A stretch of DNA of 64,000 nt from Flavobacterium sp. ASW18X (GCF_005144745.1 NZ_SWKK01000008.1:1-64000); one strand, 5' to 3'. Positions 1 through 6,872 are shown, numbered from the stretch's first letter. The notes: generated from the letters alone by a model not told the origin. Numbers and translations: made by a program.

Positions 1-76
1 ACATTAAGTTACGAAATATCACCAAGGTGACAAAGTAAATTGAGGTGATAAAAGGGTGGGTTTTGAGACAGTCTGA

Positions 77-203
77 CGGTCTGGTGTATGAGCAGTAGCG
101 GGTTTTATACAAACACTTTTCGGATTGTAATATACTTTAATTTACATTGAAACCTTTGGATTAAGCACTTAAACCGCTATTGCTTATACACGTTGTTAGC
201 CAC
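77..203 (-). repeat. attC-like recombination site (candidate)
   Basis: Read on the minus strand this begins with GTGGCTAAC (203-195). An 18-bp arm follows (191-174), and its complement with two mismatches lies at 101-84. It ends ACCG|TCAGAC, with the putative cleavage point between 77 and 76. The long imperfect hairpin, the outer core 9-mer and the 127-nt length match the architecture of integron attC sites. The stop codon of the marR gene lies inside the outer core (TAA within GGCTAAC), as is usual for integron cassettes. The complementary core half (GTTAGCCAC) is found 2.4 kb away at 2594-2586. This is inferred from structure; no integrase gene is in the window. Confidence 0.5.
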
Positions 204-807
204 TGGCTTTTTCTTCAAATTCTGGGCAATCCAATCGAATTTCGGTTACCTTTAATTCCTTTTGAAGAAGGTTGCAGTAGTTTAATCCATTATCTTTTTG
301 ATAAAACGTACACCCAAAGCAAGTCCGTTGGACAGTCAAAATTCCGCTTCGGTTTAATTTATAAATCAGTTCACTTAATGTGCTAAAAAGGCTTACTAAT
401 TCACTCTCGTTGAATTTGTCAATATGCTTTTTGAGAGGTTTAGCGAAATCGTTTGTTTCCTTAACCAATTTTTTTCCCAATTCGGTCAGCTGTAGTGAGT
501 AGCTACGACTATCCGAAATTGAAAAGTCTTTTAAAACCATCCCTTTTTTGTCCAAAACCTTTACTGCATCGCTAATGGTTGGCTTGGTTACATTAAACTC
601 TTTAGCTAAATGGCTTACATTACACAATTCCTGTTTGTGGAATGCTATGAAAATCAGTATCTGAATTTGGATTGGGCTTAAGCCTACCAATTTGGCTTTT
701 TCCCACAACAACACCTTAAACACTTCTGAAATTCGTTCCAATCCTGCAACGATTTTGCTCGAAGTATCTATTTCCTGTTGTTTTGGGTTAAATAAGCTAT
801 TATCCAT
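196..807 (-). CDS. MarR family winged-helix regulator with C-terminal Cys cluster
   Basis: A 203-residue MarR-type repressor. The winged helix spans about residues 35-110: the recognition-helix region is KEFNVTKPTISDAVKVL (69-85) and the wing is SISDSRSYSLQLTELG. Past the usual MarR end it has four cysteines, C163-x2-C166, C178 and C194, which could bind a metal or form redox disulfides; a fifth, C62, is in the HTH. A longer frame reaches 903, but the promoter -7 box (841-834) and an operator-like palindrome (839-851) lie inside that extension, so I start at the ATG at 807. It probably controls itself and the neighbouring redox genes through the shared palindrome. The stop codon lies in the attC-like core. 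MarR assignment is firm; ligand and targets are inferred. Confidence 0.9.
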   Translation of the reverse strand: MDNSLFNPKQQEIDTSSKIVAGLERISEVFKVLLWEKAKLVGLSPIQIQILIFIAFHKQELCNVSHLAKEFNVTKPTISDAVKVLDKKGMVLKDFSISDSRSYSLQLTELGKKLVKETNDFAKPLKKHIDKFNESELVSLFSTLSELIYKLNRSGILTVQRTCFGCTFYQKDNGLNYCNLLQKELKVTEIRLDCPEFEEKASG

Positions 808-833
808 AAAAAAGTCCCGTTTGATTGACGGGA

Positions 834-851
834 CAAAGTTAGCAATCCTAA
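834..851 (-). promoter_or_regulatory. marR promoter -7 box with overlapping operator
   Basis: The minus strand carries TAACTTTG (841-834), a full match to the Bacteroidota -7 consensus TAnnTTTG. It directly abuts and overlaps TTAGCAATCCTAA (plus-strand 839-851), a one-mismatch copy of the TTAGGAATCCTAA palindrome found upstream of the two other transcription units of this block. Binding there would block RNA polymerase, implying autorepression. Confidence 0.6.
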
Positions 852-856
852 TTAAT

Positions 857-1120
857 TTAATCGCAGTTTTCCATTTCAATGATGTGAAAGCCAACATTCT
901 CAATAGATGAAATTATCTGTTCGGTAGCTTGTTCGATGTGGCAGAACCTGCATTCTTTTGCCGTTAGATGCTTTGTGGCAAAAGGTTTTGTTTTTAGATA
1001 TTGCTTTCCGAAACCAAAAATGGTTTCTTCGTCAGTAACTTCATTTGGCACGAGGATGTCAAAATGCATTACTTTTCCGTCTTCTCGCTGAACGTAGGTA
1101 TCCCAAACTGAAACTTTCAT
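857..1120 (-). CDS. DUF2024 family protein
   Basis: An 87-residue protein of the DUF2024 family, whose biochemical role is not known. It starts MKVSVWDTYVQ and carries a C57-x2-C60-H motif (ECRFCHIEQ) that could be redox-active or metal-binding. No signal peptide, so presumably cytoplasmic. Its ATG overlaps the TGA of the preceding lipoprotein gene (ATGA at 1120-1117), so the two are translationally coupled. It lies in the same strand and block as a CPVC thioredoxin-like protein and a Cys-rich MarR regulator, which suggests a shared thiol or redox theme; that link is inference. Confidence 0.85.
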   Translation of the reverse strand: MKVSVWDTYVQREDGKVMHFDILVPNEVTDEETIFGFGKQYLKTKPFATKHLTAKECRFCHIEQATEQIISSIENVGFHIIEMENCD

Positions 1121-1848
1121 TCTATTGTTTTTTTTACGGTGTAAGGCAATGATAAATCGCCACTTGCAACGCCAAACACTTCGTAAACGCCCAACATTGG
1201 CATATCGTCATTGCTCGTGTTCACTTTCATAAAAGCTGTAACACCATCATAGTTAAAATCTGATTGATTGTTCATTCTGTAATTTGGAACGATGAGCTTT
1301 ATCGTATTTCCCATCGTGGTTACAGAAAACCCTGGTGAGTCCATATACATTGGCATTCCTGGATTTGTTGGTGGTAACACAACCGTTTTGTCCGCTTTTT
1401 TGAATTGTTTTACGGAAAGACCACCTGCGACTCTGTCGTCTTTGGTCAAGACCACCCAATGCGGATGCCAAACAAGTCCGTCATTGTCAAAAATCTTGTC
1501 GTTGTTCTCGTCCCAAAGCGGTGTGTCGTCAAAATCGGGATGCGATGTTAGTGCAAGTGCAACGATACCATCGGTTTGACCAAACCCTACATCAGTCGGT
1601 TTTAAAGTTGTTGGGAACACATAACCCAAAACAGGTGCGCCATCCAATTGTCCTGCCTTTGTTGGTGTAGTTTTTCCTGCTGTTCTGTTAACATCAATTT
1701 CCCAAACGGTTATTCCCAAATCAGATTTATGGGTCACACGAACATCTTTTATGGCAAAGTCCTCGTTTTTATATTCACTTTCCTGTGCACAGGACTTTGT
1801 TGTGCTGAAAAGCATTGTTGCTGAAAGTAATAATACTATTGATTTCAT
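1117..1848 (-). CDS. putative secreted lipoprotein, unknown function
   Basis: 243 residues beginning with a hydrophobic signal sequence (MKSIVLLLSATMLFS) and a Cys at residue 20 (TTKSCAQ) that fits a lipoprotein or a signal-peptidase site. The mature part contains an EF-hand-like Asp/Asn loop (DENNDKIFDNDG), which may bind Ca2+, and a His/Trp motif (WHPHWVVL). I do not recognise a named family. It is coupled by ATGA to the DUF2024 gene and preceded by two operator-like palindromes, so it is probably induced together with the thioredoxin-like gene. An envelope role in a stress response is a guess from context. Confidence 0.75.
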   Translation of the reverse strand: MKSIVLLLSATMLFSTTKSCAQESEYKNEDFAIKDVRVTHKSDLGITVWEIDVNRTAGKTTPTKAGQLDGAPVLGYVFPTTLKPTDVGFGQTDGIVALALTSHPDFDDTPLWDENNDKIFDNDGLVWHPHWVVLTKDDRVAGGLSVKQFKKADKTVVLPPTNPGMPMYMDSPGFSVTTMGNTIKLIVPNYRMNNQSDFNYDGVTAFMKVNTSNDDMPMLGVYEVFGVASGDLSLPYTVKKTIE

Positions 1849-1866
1849 AATTTTAGATTTTAAAAG

Positions 1867-1898
1867 TTAGGATTCCATAACAATATTAGGAATCCTAA
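1867..1898 (-). promoter_or_regulatory. paired operator palindromes upstream of the lipoprotein gene
   Basis: A perfect inverted repeat TTAGGA-A-TCCTAA occupies 1886-1898. A second copy with one inserted base (minus strand GTTATGGAATCCTAAC) occupies 1881-1866. The minus-strand sequence TAACTTTT just after the second copy resembles a -7 box. The pair lies 20-50 nt upstream of the ATG at 1848. The same palindrome stands before marR and before the thioredoxin-like gene. Confidence 0.6.
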
Positions 1899-1916
1899 CT
1901 ATGTAGTTTAAAAATT

Positions 1917-2150
1917 TTAACCTTTTACATCATCCATTGATGCACCAAAGTTGATGTGTAACGTATTTCCATTTGGTGTTACCAAGGCTGGTACAGATTT
2001 TACACCTGCTTTTTCGGCTTCGGTAATTCTCGACCTTTCTTCGCCAATGTGTACCACTTCCACATTTTCTGCTCCGATTAAGTTTACTATGTCCTGTTCT
2101 GCACTTACACATACTGGACAACCTGCGTGATAAAAAATTGATTTGCTCAT
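1917..2150 (-). CDS. small thioredoxin/glutaredoxin-like protein (CPVC)
   Basis: A 77-residue minimal thioredoxin-fold protein. The active site C11-P-V-C14 follows the first strand (SIFYHAG) and the cis-proline is in KSVPALV (P54), both at the expected places. No signal peptide, so a cytoplasmic thiol-disulfide exchange protein is likely. At this length it resembles NrdH or glutaredoxin-type mini proteins, but CPVC is not the typical CPYC or CVQC, so its reductant is unclear. It has its own promoter with an operator-like palindrome (2191-2212) and is followed by the lipoprotein and DUF2024 genes on the same strand. Confidence 0.85.
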   Translation of the reverse strand: MSKSIFYHAGCPVCVSAEQDIVNLIGAENVEVVHIGEERSRITEAEKAGVKSVPALVTPNGNTLHINFGASMDDVKG

Positions 2151-2190
2151 TTTCTGAATGAATTTAAACTGTTATTGCATTATTGCTCTG

Positions 2191-2212
2191 CAAATATAGT
2201 AAGGAATCCTAA
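2191..2212 (-). promoter_or_regulatory. promoter and operator of the thioredoxin-like gene
   Basis: The minus strand carries TATATTTG (2198-2191), a full TAnnTTTG -7 box, about 40 nt upstream of the ATG at 2150. The palindrome TAAGGA-A-TCCTAA (2200-2212, one mismatch from perfect) sits directly upstream, in the -7/-33 spacer. That position would occlude the polymerase when the operator is bound. Confidence 0.65.
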
Positions 2213-2227
2213 CTGTACAAATAAAAT

Positions 2228-2563
2228 TTAAGATTTTACATAGACCCAACCTTGCCTTCCCGATTGAAATGTTACCTTTACTCTCTTGTAATCAGCCACT
2301 TCATATAAATCTGCTTTCTTTAATTCATCGGTGGAAATTTCGTAGAGTGTTCCGTTTACTCGGTCATTTGGGTCTTTACTTGGAACAGCAATTGGGTGAA
2401 ACTCCTGTTCGCTTTTTTCAAGAACAGTTTTGTCTGTTATTTGAAGCTGTTCCAATTTAAAGCCTGTTAGTATTTCCTTTGTTCCATTCAGTTCTCGTCC
2501 GAACGATTCGAGCTGTACTTTTTCGAGTTGAAGTGTTCCGTATGAAAACAAGAGTTCTTTCAA
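2228..2563 (-). CDS. gamma-glutamylcyclotransferase (AIG2-like) family protein
   Basis: 111 residues with the hallmarks of the GGCT/AIG2 fold: the substrate-loop motif FSYGTLQ (6-12), VNGTLYEI (69-76) and a later LYEVADYKRVKV segment whose Glu88 is at the place of the catalytic acid in family members. Such enzymes release 5-oxoproline from gamma-glutamyl peptides or amines; the substrate cannot be read here. No signal peptide. It is the first gene after the right-hand boundary of the cassette-like block, and its ATG is about 30 nt from the GTTAGCCAC core at 2594-2586. A link with glutathione-like thiol metabolism would fit the redox neighbours but is inference. Confidence 0.85.
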   Translation of the reverse strand: MKELLFSYGTLQLEKVQLESFGRELNGTKEILTGFKLEQLQITDKTVLEKSEQEFHPIAVPSKDPNDRVNGTLYEISTDELKKADLYEVADYKRVKVTFQSGRQGWVYVKS

Positions 2564-2585
2564 TTGCAGAATGTTTGTTTAGCTT

Positions 2586-2594
2586 GTGGCTAAC
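2586..2594 (-). repeat. core 9-mer matching the attC-like site
   Basis: Minus-strand GTTAGCCAC, the exact complement of the GTGGCTAAC core at 203-195. In an integron cassette the 5' end carries the half-core that rebuilds the site when the cassette circularises; this has that sequence and orientation. A 9-mer match alone could be chance, but it lies exactly at the ends of the gene block. Confidence 0.45.
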
Positions 2595-2702
2595 AATTGA
2601 ATATCCGTCATATTACTGATATTCCACATTTGGCATAAAGATAAACCAATTCTTATACACTACTGTTTTAAATAGTGCAACCGTCCAACCCATATAGTCA
2701 GT

Positions 2703-3350
2703 CTACTGTAATTCGCTAAAAGCAATCTCTTTAAAAGAAGTAATTACCTTATCGGCTAGGGTATAATCTTGATTTTTAGAATGTGGACTATCAAACGCTA
2801 CCGCATAAATACCTGCGCTGTGTGCAGCTTTTATGCCATTGGTAGAATCTTCTATTACCATACAATGCGCTTTGTCGTAACCAGATGCTTCTGCCGCTTT
2901 TATAAAAATCTCTGGATGCGGTTTAGATGCTTTTAAGTCTGCCCCACTTAATTTTGCCACAAAATACTGGTCCAAATTAAACCGTTTAAAGACGTTATTT
3001 ATGCTGGGCATACTGGCAGAACTTGCCAAAACCAAGGTAAGTCCGTTAGCGTAGTAATCCCTAATCAGGTCTAGAACGCCAGGTATAAGTTCTAAATCCG
3101 TATCTAGGGCAAAAAGCGACTTAAAGTGTTTGCGTTTGCTGGCTACCAAGTCTTTGGGGTGCGCATCTAGGTTAAATTCGGTCACCAGTTCCTCACAAAT
3201 AGCCATGGTGGCCTTTCCAGTAAAACTTTGGTATAAAGCAGTAGATACATCTATACCAAATTCTTTGAACATGGCGTGGTAGGCTTTTGTATGCAGAGGT
3301 TCAGAATCTATGATTACCCCATCCATATCAAACAAAACTGCTTTTATCAT
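2703..3350 (-). CDS. HAD superfamily hydrolase, beta-phosphoglucomutase/phosphatase-like
   Basis: 215 residues, subfamily IA HAD phosphohydrolase. Motif I is FDMDGVIIDSE (nucleophile D8, acid D10), motif II lies in LVLASSAS, motif III is the Lys of ASKPHPEIF, and motif IV is VIEDSTNGIKAA. The helical C1 cap is residues about 15-85. Such proteins hydrolyse small phosphorylated sugars or interconvert sugar phosphates; the precise substrate is not readable, though the overall form is close to the beta-phosphoglucomutase/YcjU group. It is divergently oriented to the following two genes, with a 120-nt shared upstream region. Confidence 0.92.
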   Translation of the reverse strand: MIKAVLFDMDGVIIDSEPLHTKAYHAMFKEFGIDVSTALYQSFTGKATMAICEELVTEFNLDAHPKDLVASKRKHFKSLFALDTDLELIPGVLDLIRDYYANGLTLVLASSASMPSINNVFKRFNLDQYFVAKLSGADLKASKPHPEIFIKAAEASGYDKAHCMVIEDSTNGIKAAHSAGIYAVAFDSPHSKNQDYTLADKVITSFKEIAFSELQ

Positions 3351-3434
3351 CTTACAACAATTTGGTGTAAAAATAATAGGAATACTAGAGGAAACCCTCT
3401 TTTAAGCTACATTATAAAAAGCGCGCCTTAATTT

Positions 3435-3446
3435 GTGAATATTCAC
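3435..3446. promoter_or_regulatory. GTGAATATTCAC palindrome
   Basis: A perfect 12-bp palindrome between the divergent HAD gene and the GTG-started small gene, 25 nt before the latter. It is a possible operator; nothing else supports it and no second copy was noticed. Confidence 0.25.
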
Positions 3447-3470
3447 ACTAATTCTGTTTAATTTTACGGG

Positions 3471-3773
3471 GTGATAAATTCAACAATAAAAGAAGTATAT
3501 GAAAACCTACCCAATAGGTTGGTAGCGCAATATCCTGAATTGCCTTTTGAAAACCATTGCTATTTGCGTATTGCTCTAGATTGGCTATTTAAGGCGAAAT
3601 GGGATACAAAAATTAACAGACCTGCCTATAAACACCTAACCGAAAAACAAAAGCTGCAACTACAGCTACTTTTAAAAGGTTACTTAACCCATAAAAAACA
3701 GCTTTTAGCACATCATAAAGCCTCTCTAACATATAGAAAATCATGGAAAAAACAGCTAACATTACCATTATAG
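3471..3773 (+). CDS. conserved hypothetical protein, 100 aa
   Basis: A 100-residue, Lys/Leu-rich cytoplasmic protein starting at a GTG codon. The N-terminal half contains KEVYENLPNRLVAQYPELP and the pattern HCYLRIALDWLFKAKWD, which I associate with an unnamed Flavobacteriaceae family found beside oxidoreductases; the C-terminus is basic and probably helical. No catalytic motif is evident. Its 3' end overlaps the following FAD-oxidoreductase gene by 31 nt, so the two are co-transcribed and probably translationally coupled. Function unknown. Confidence 0.75.
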   Translation: MINSTIKEVYENLPNRLVAQYPELPFENHCYLRIALDWLFKAKWDTKINRPAYKHLTEKQKLQLQLLLKGYLTHKKQLLAHHKASLTYRKSWKKQLTLPL

Positions 3774-4939
3774 GTGCTGGAGTAAGCGGACTGCTCGCCG
3801 CCAAAACTTTGGAAGAAAAAGGCTATAGCCCAACCGTTGTGGAGGCTACGGAAACAGTTGGCGGTAGAGTTAAAACCGATTTTATAGATAGTGTGCCTTT
3901 GGACCACGGTTTTCAAGTACTACTTACGGCCTACCCTATGGTACAAAAACACTTGAATTTAGAAGCGCTTAACCTCAACTATTTTAAACCTGGAGCCCTT
4001 TTGTTTTCTAACGGTAAAAGAGAACGTATTGGCGACCCACTTCGGGATTTTAGCGCTTTGTGGCCCACCTTGGTTGCAGAAGCGGGTACCTTTAAGGACA
4101 AATGGAAAATTTTTAAACTTTCGCTGCAATTAAAACGTACTTCACTAAACGACATTTTTGCATCTAAGGAAACCACTACACTTGCTTTTTTACAAGACTA
4201 CGGTTTTACGGATAGCATAATCAATAACTTTTTTAAACCTTTTTTCACAGGCATTTTTTTAGAAGAAGAATTACGGACCTCATCCAGAATGTTTCAATTT
4301 GTATTTAAGATGTTTGGCGAAGGCCATGCAGCTGTTCCCAAAAATGGTATTGGCGCTGTGGCTCAGCAACTAAAAAACAGTTTAAAACAGACCACATTCC
4401 AGTTTAATACCAAAGTAAATTTTTCTGCAACGGGAAAAATCGCAACTGAAAAGGGCGAAACGATTACTACCGATGCAGTCCTCTGTAGCGCTCCGTTGCA
4501 AAGCGAAGTAGCCTGGAAAAGTTGCCATAATTTTTATTTTGAAACTTCAGAATGGGCTTTTGAACCCGGTATCATAGGATTACTTACGGCCCCAGAGACC
4601 TATGCCAACAACATTAATTACTTGTTCCAAACCAAAACACCCATACTATCGGTTACCGTGGTGAAAGAAAGTACCCATGCTGTAACTGATTTAGAACAAT
4701 TGGTTCGTAAAGAATTAAAATTACATTGTGCCATAGAAACGGGTAGGCTAGTGAAACACTACCACATTAAAAAAGCATTGCCTGATTTAGAAAACATACG
4801 ACAAGATTTTACACAGAAAAGGGACTCATCCAATAGCATTTTTATTGGTGACTATACCTTAAACGGCTCCTTGAATGCTGCCATCCAATCTGGAGAAGCA
4901 GGCGCCTGTGCAGTAATGAATCAACTACAACACACCTAA
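3743..4939 (+). CDS. NAD(P)/FAD-dependent oxidoreductase, amine oxidase/desaturase type
   Basis: 398 residues. It opens with the FAD-binding Rossmann motif ITIIGAGVSGLLAAKTLEEKG, the ribose-binding Glu (VVEA) and the GGRVKTD motif of flavin amine oxidases, phytoene desaturases and protoporphyrinogen oxidases. The C-terminus closes the FAD site with IFIGDYTLNGSLNAAIQSGE. No signal peptide. The overall form matches the bacterial and plant 'FAD-dependent amine oxidase' group rather than a proven HemY, although HemY belongs to the same superfamily and the window otherwise lacks a protoporphyrinogen oxidase. It overlaps the 100-aa gene upstream. Its stop overlaps, tail to tail, the stop of the broken DUF2237 gene. 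Confidence 0.88.
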   Translation: MEKTANITIIGAGVSGLLAAKTLEEKGYSPTVVEATETVGGRVKTDFIDSVPLDHGFQVLLTAYPMVQKHLNLEALNLNYFKPGALLFSNGKRERIGDPLRDFSALWPTLVAEAGTFKDKWKIFKLSLQLKRTSLNDIFASKETTTLAFLQDYGFTDSIINNFFKPFFTGIFLEEELRTSSRMFQFVFKMFGEGHAAVPKNGIGAVAQQLKNSLKQTTFQFNTKVNFSATGKIATEKGETITTDAVLCSAPLQSEVAWKSCHNFYFETSEWAFEPGIIGLLTAPETYANNINYLFQTKTPILSVTVVKESTHAVTDLEQLVRKELKLHCAIETGRLVKHYHIKKALPDLENIRQDFTQKRDSSNSIFIGDYTLNGSLNAAIQSGEAGACAVMNQLQHT

Positions 4940-5298
4940 TGGGTATGCTTGTGTTCTAGCAACATATCAAACGAAACCGTTTTTAAGGCTTTTTCATGGG
5001 TAGCCTCTAAAATTACCGGTGGTGCAACATGGGCAACGTAGGCTTCTTTCCAACGAGAAACACACAAACACCATTTATCACCAGGTATTAAACCTGGAAA
5101 ATTATAATAGGGTATGGGTGTTATTAAATCATTGCCACGGCTTAATCAAAATGCTAAAAACTCTTTGGTCATTAGCGCACATACCACATGCGTACCCGTA
5201 TCCATATCGCCCGTTTTGCAATAGCCATCCCGGTAAAATCCGGTTTTTGGTGCAAAACAACAAGGCTCTAAAGCGGTACCAAGAACGTTATTGGGCAT
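4936..5298 (-). pseudogene. DUF2237 family gene interrupted by an in-frame TGA
   Basis: Read on the minus strand from the ATG at 5298, the frame encodes a near-complete DUF2237 protein (about 120 aa, normal length): MPNNVLGTALEPC, TGFYRDGYCKTGDMDTGTH, MTKEFLAF, then a TGA at 5148-5146. In the same frame follow LSRGNDLITP, NFPGLIPGDKWCLCVSRWKEA and APPVILEATHEKAL, ending at a TAG (4938-4936). Both halves carry conserved family motifs and no frame change is needed. One base change (for example TCA to TGA, since family members commonly have Ser here) explains the break. It could be a recent pseudogene, a strain polymorphism or a sequencing error. DUF2237 function is unknown. Confidence 0.85.
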
Positions 5299-5437
5299 TG
5301 TTTTCTTTTCGATACTTAGTTTCAGCAATGGTTTGCTGGTTTCGTAAGGCTTCAATAATGGACACATCAAAACGCACGCCATCAGCATGCATATCTGCCA
5401 AAGGACGCTCAATCATGTAAGGTGTTTTCTTTTTCAT
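5288..5437 (-). CDS. possible small protein upstream of the DUF2237 gene
   Basis: A 49-codon frame (MKKKTPYMIERPLADMHADG..., ending KYRKENNAQ) whose stop overlaps the ATG of the DUF2237 frame by about 11 nt, a typical coupling geometry. A further in-frame ATG lies at 5473. The sequence is hydrophilic and not obviously a shadow, because nothing on the other strand here is coding. I do not recognise a family. It may be a real leader gene of the broken DUF2237 gene. Confidence 0.4.
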   Translation of the reverse strand: MKKKTPYMIERPLADMHADGVRFDVSIIEALRNQQTIAETKYRKENNAQ

Positions 5438-5700
5438 AGCAATTTTTTTCCGCTTCACCTTAAAAATAATCATTTTGTTTAATTTATTTGTCTTTTAATT
5501 AAACATTTAAGATTGATTTAATAGATGATATACTGAATTGTCTGTAACATTTAGTTTTAATTTGATACCTATCTAAAGCAAAGCTTGGCAATTTTTGTTA
5601 GCTTTAAGGCAAGGCAAAGCCTACCATTTTAAACCGTACTAATAACCAAGAAACACCTTTAATACATTGTTGTTTCTACTATAAACCTAAACTCTAAAAC

Positions 5701-6843
5701 ATGGATATCTTCGGAAAAATCAAGGAAAAGCTCAGTAATGAATTTATAGATATTATTGAGTGGCTAGACTACACGGACGACACCATTGCACACCGTTTTG
5801 AGCGGTACCAGAATGAAATTAAAAACGGCGCCAAACTCATCGTTAGAGAAGGGCAGACGGCAGTTTTTGTAAACGAAGGGCAACTTGCAGATGTGTTTAC
5901 CCCCGGTACTTATGAGTTAACTACCCAAAACCTACCTATCCTTTCTACTTTAAAGGGTTGGAAATACGGTTTTAACTCCCCTTTTAAGGCCGAAGTTTAT
6001 TTTGTGAACACCCATTTATTTACCGATGAAAAATGGGGCACTAAAAACCCAATTACCTTAAGTGACGACCGTTTTGGCTTGGTAGAGATACGTGCCTTTG
6101 GAACCTATGCCTTCCGTATTTCCGATGCGGGCAAATTTATTATTGATATTGTAGGCACGGATAACAACTTTACCAATTTTGAAATTAACGAGCATTTAAA
6201 AAGTTTAATCGCTACCCGATTTACAGACACCGTTGGCGAGGCCAATTTACCCATTGAACTGTATGCCGCCAATACCACAGAGCTTTCTGAAACGTGTAAG
6301 GAAGTAATGGCTCCCGAGTTCCAAAGTGTAGGTATTTCTTTAGAAAAATTCTACATAGAAAATGTTTCTATGCCAGAGGAACTTAAGAAAGAAATTTTTG
6401 AATATAGCCGCATAGACAAGTTAGATTTAGATAAGCTAACCAAGTTCAAAGCTGCCAAAGCTATTGAAGCTGCTGCCCAAAACGAAGGCGGAACCGCCGG
6501 TGCCGGTATGGGTATGGGCATGGGCTTTGTTTTGGCGCAACAAATGGGCGGTTTAATGAATCCGCAAATGGGCGGCCAAGCTGTTGCGCAGCAGCCTGCT
6601 ACAACTGGCGCCGTACCCCCACCAATGCCGGTACAGGTACAATACTTTTATGCGGCCAACGGCACACAACAAGGTCCGGTTACGTTTGACCAATTAAAAA
6701 CCTTATTTGCCAACCGTACCATTAATAGGGAAAGTTTGGTGTGGAAACAGGGCATGAGCAATTGGGCGCAGTTACAAGAAGTAGAAGAATTAAAGTCCTT
6801 CTTAGGAGGTAACACGCCTCCACCACTACCGCCAACAGCGTAA
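5701..6843 (+). CDS. SPFH domain protein (YdjI-like) with C-terminal GYF_2 domain
   Basis: 380 residues. Positions about 30-260 match the SPFH/virion-core (YdjI) family: KNGAKLIVREGQTAVFVNEG, FTPGTYELTTQNLPIL, EIRAFGTYAFRI and FYIENVSMPEELK. A Met/Gly/Gln-rich linker follows (270-315; GAGMGMGMGF, MGGLMNPQMGG). The C-terminus is a GYF_2-type (DUF4339) module with QYFYAANGTQQGPVTF and WKQGMSNWAQLQEVEEL, a proline-peptide-binding fold; the protein itself ends in PPPLPP, a possible ligand for it. In Bacillus the relative YdjI works with PspA and the zinc-ribbon membrane protein YdjG at stressed membranes. The next gene here is such a zinc-ribbon protein. The membrane-stress role is inferred. Confidence 0.88.
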   Translation: MDIFGKIKEKLSNEFIDIIEWLDYTDDTIAHRFERYQNEIKNGAKLIVREGQTAVFVNEGQLADVFTPGTYELTTQNLPILSTLKGWKYGFNSPFKAEVYFVNTHLFTDEKWGTKNPITLSDDRFGLVEIRAFGTYAFRISDAGKFIIDIVGTDNNFTNFEINEHLKSLIATRFTDTVGEANLPIELYAANTTELSETCKEVMAPEFQSVGISLEKFYIENVSMPEELKKEIFEYSRIDKLDLDKLTKFKAAKAIEAAAQNEGGTAGAGMGMGMGFVLAQQMGGLMNPQMGGQAVAQQPATTGAVPPPMPVQVQYFYAANGTQQGPVTFDQLKTLFANRTINRESLVWKQGMSNWAQLQEVEELKSFLGGNTPPPLPPTA

Positions 6844-6872
6844 TTAGCATATTTTATAAAACTAATTCATGG

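Larger units (their letters stand above)
77..2593 (-). mobile_element. candidate multi-gene integron-type cassette
   Basis: If the G|TT rule of integron recombination is applied to the matching cores at 2594-2586 and 203-195/77, the enclosed unit is about 2.5 kb. It carries five minus-strand genes in the order GGCT-like, thioredoxin-like, lipoprotein, DUF2024, MarR. The first ATG is about 30 nt from one end and the last stop lies in the other core, as in a cassette. Five genes with internal promoters is large for a cassette, so fusion of several cassettes or another kind of element remains possible. Confidence 0.35.

Noticed and set aside
17-50. TATCACC ... GGTGATA inverted repeat near the window start
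   Set aside because: Short and AT-rich, with an alternative pairing (TCACC/GGTGA at 19-30) and no T-run. It could be part of an adjacent element outside the window but cannot be judged.
3743-4939. Protoporphyrinogen oxidase HemY to complete the heme pathway
   Set aside because: The fold matches the wider amine-oxidase/desaturase superfamily; nothing specific to HemY could be identified and it is far from the hem operon.
5146-5148. TGA as selenocysteine or reassigned codon in the DUF2237 gene
   Set aside because: The family position is commonly Ser, no selenocysteine-type context is seen, and all other genes in the window use TGA as a stop.
5019-5420. 133-aa plus-strand frame
   Set aside because: Antisense to the DUF2237 frame, whose conserved motifs show that the minus strand is the coding one.
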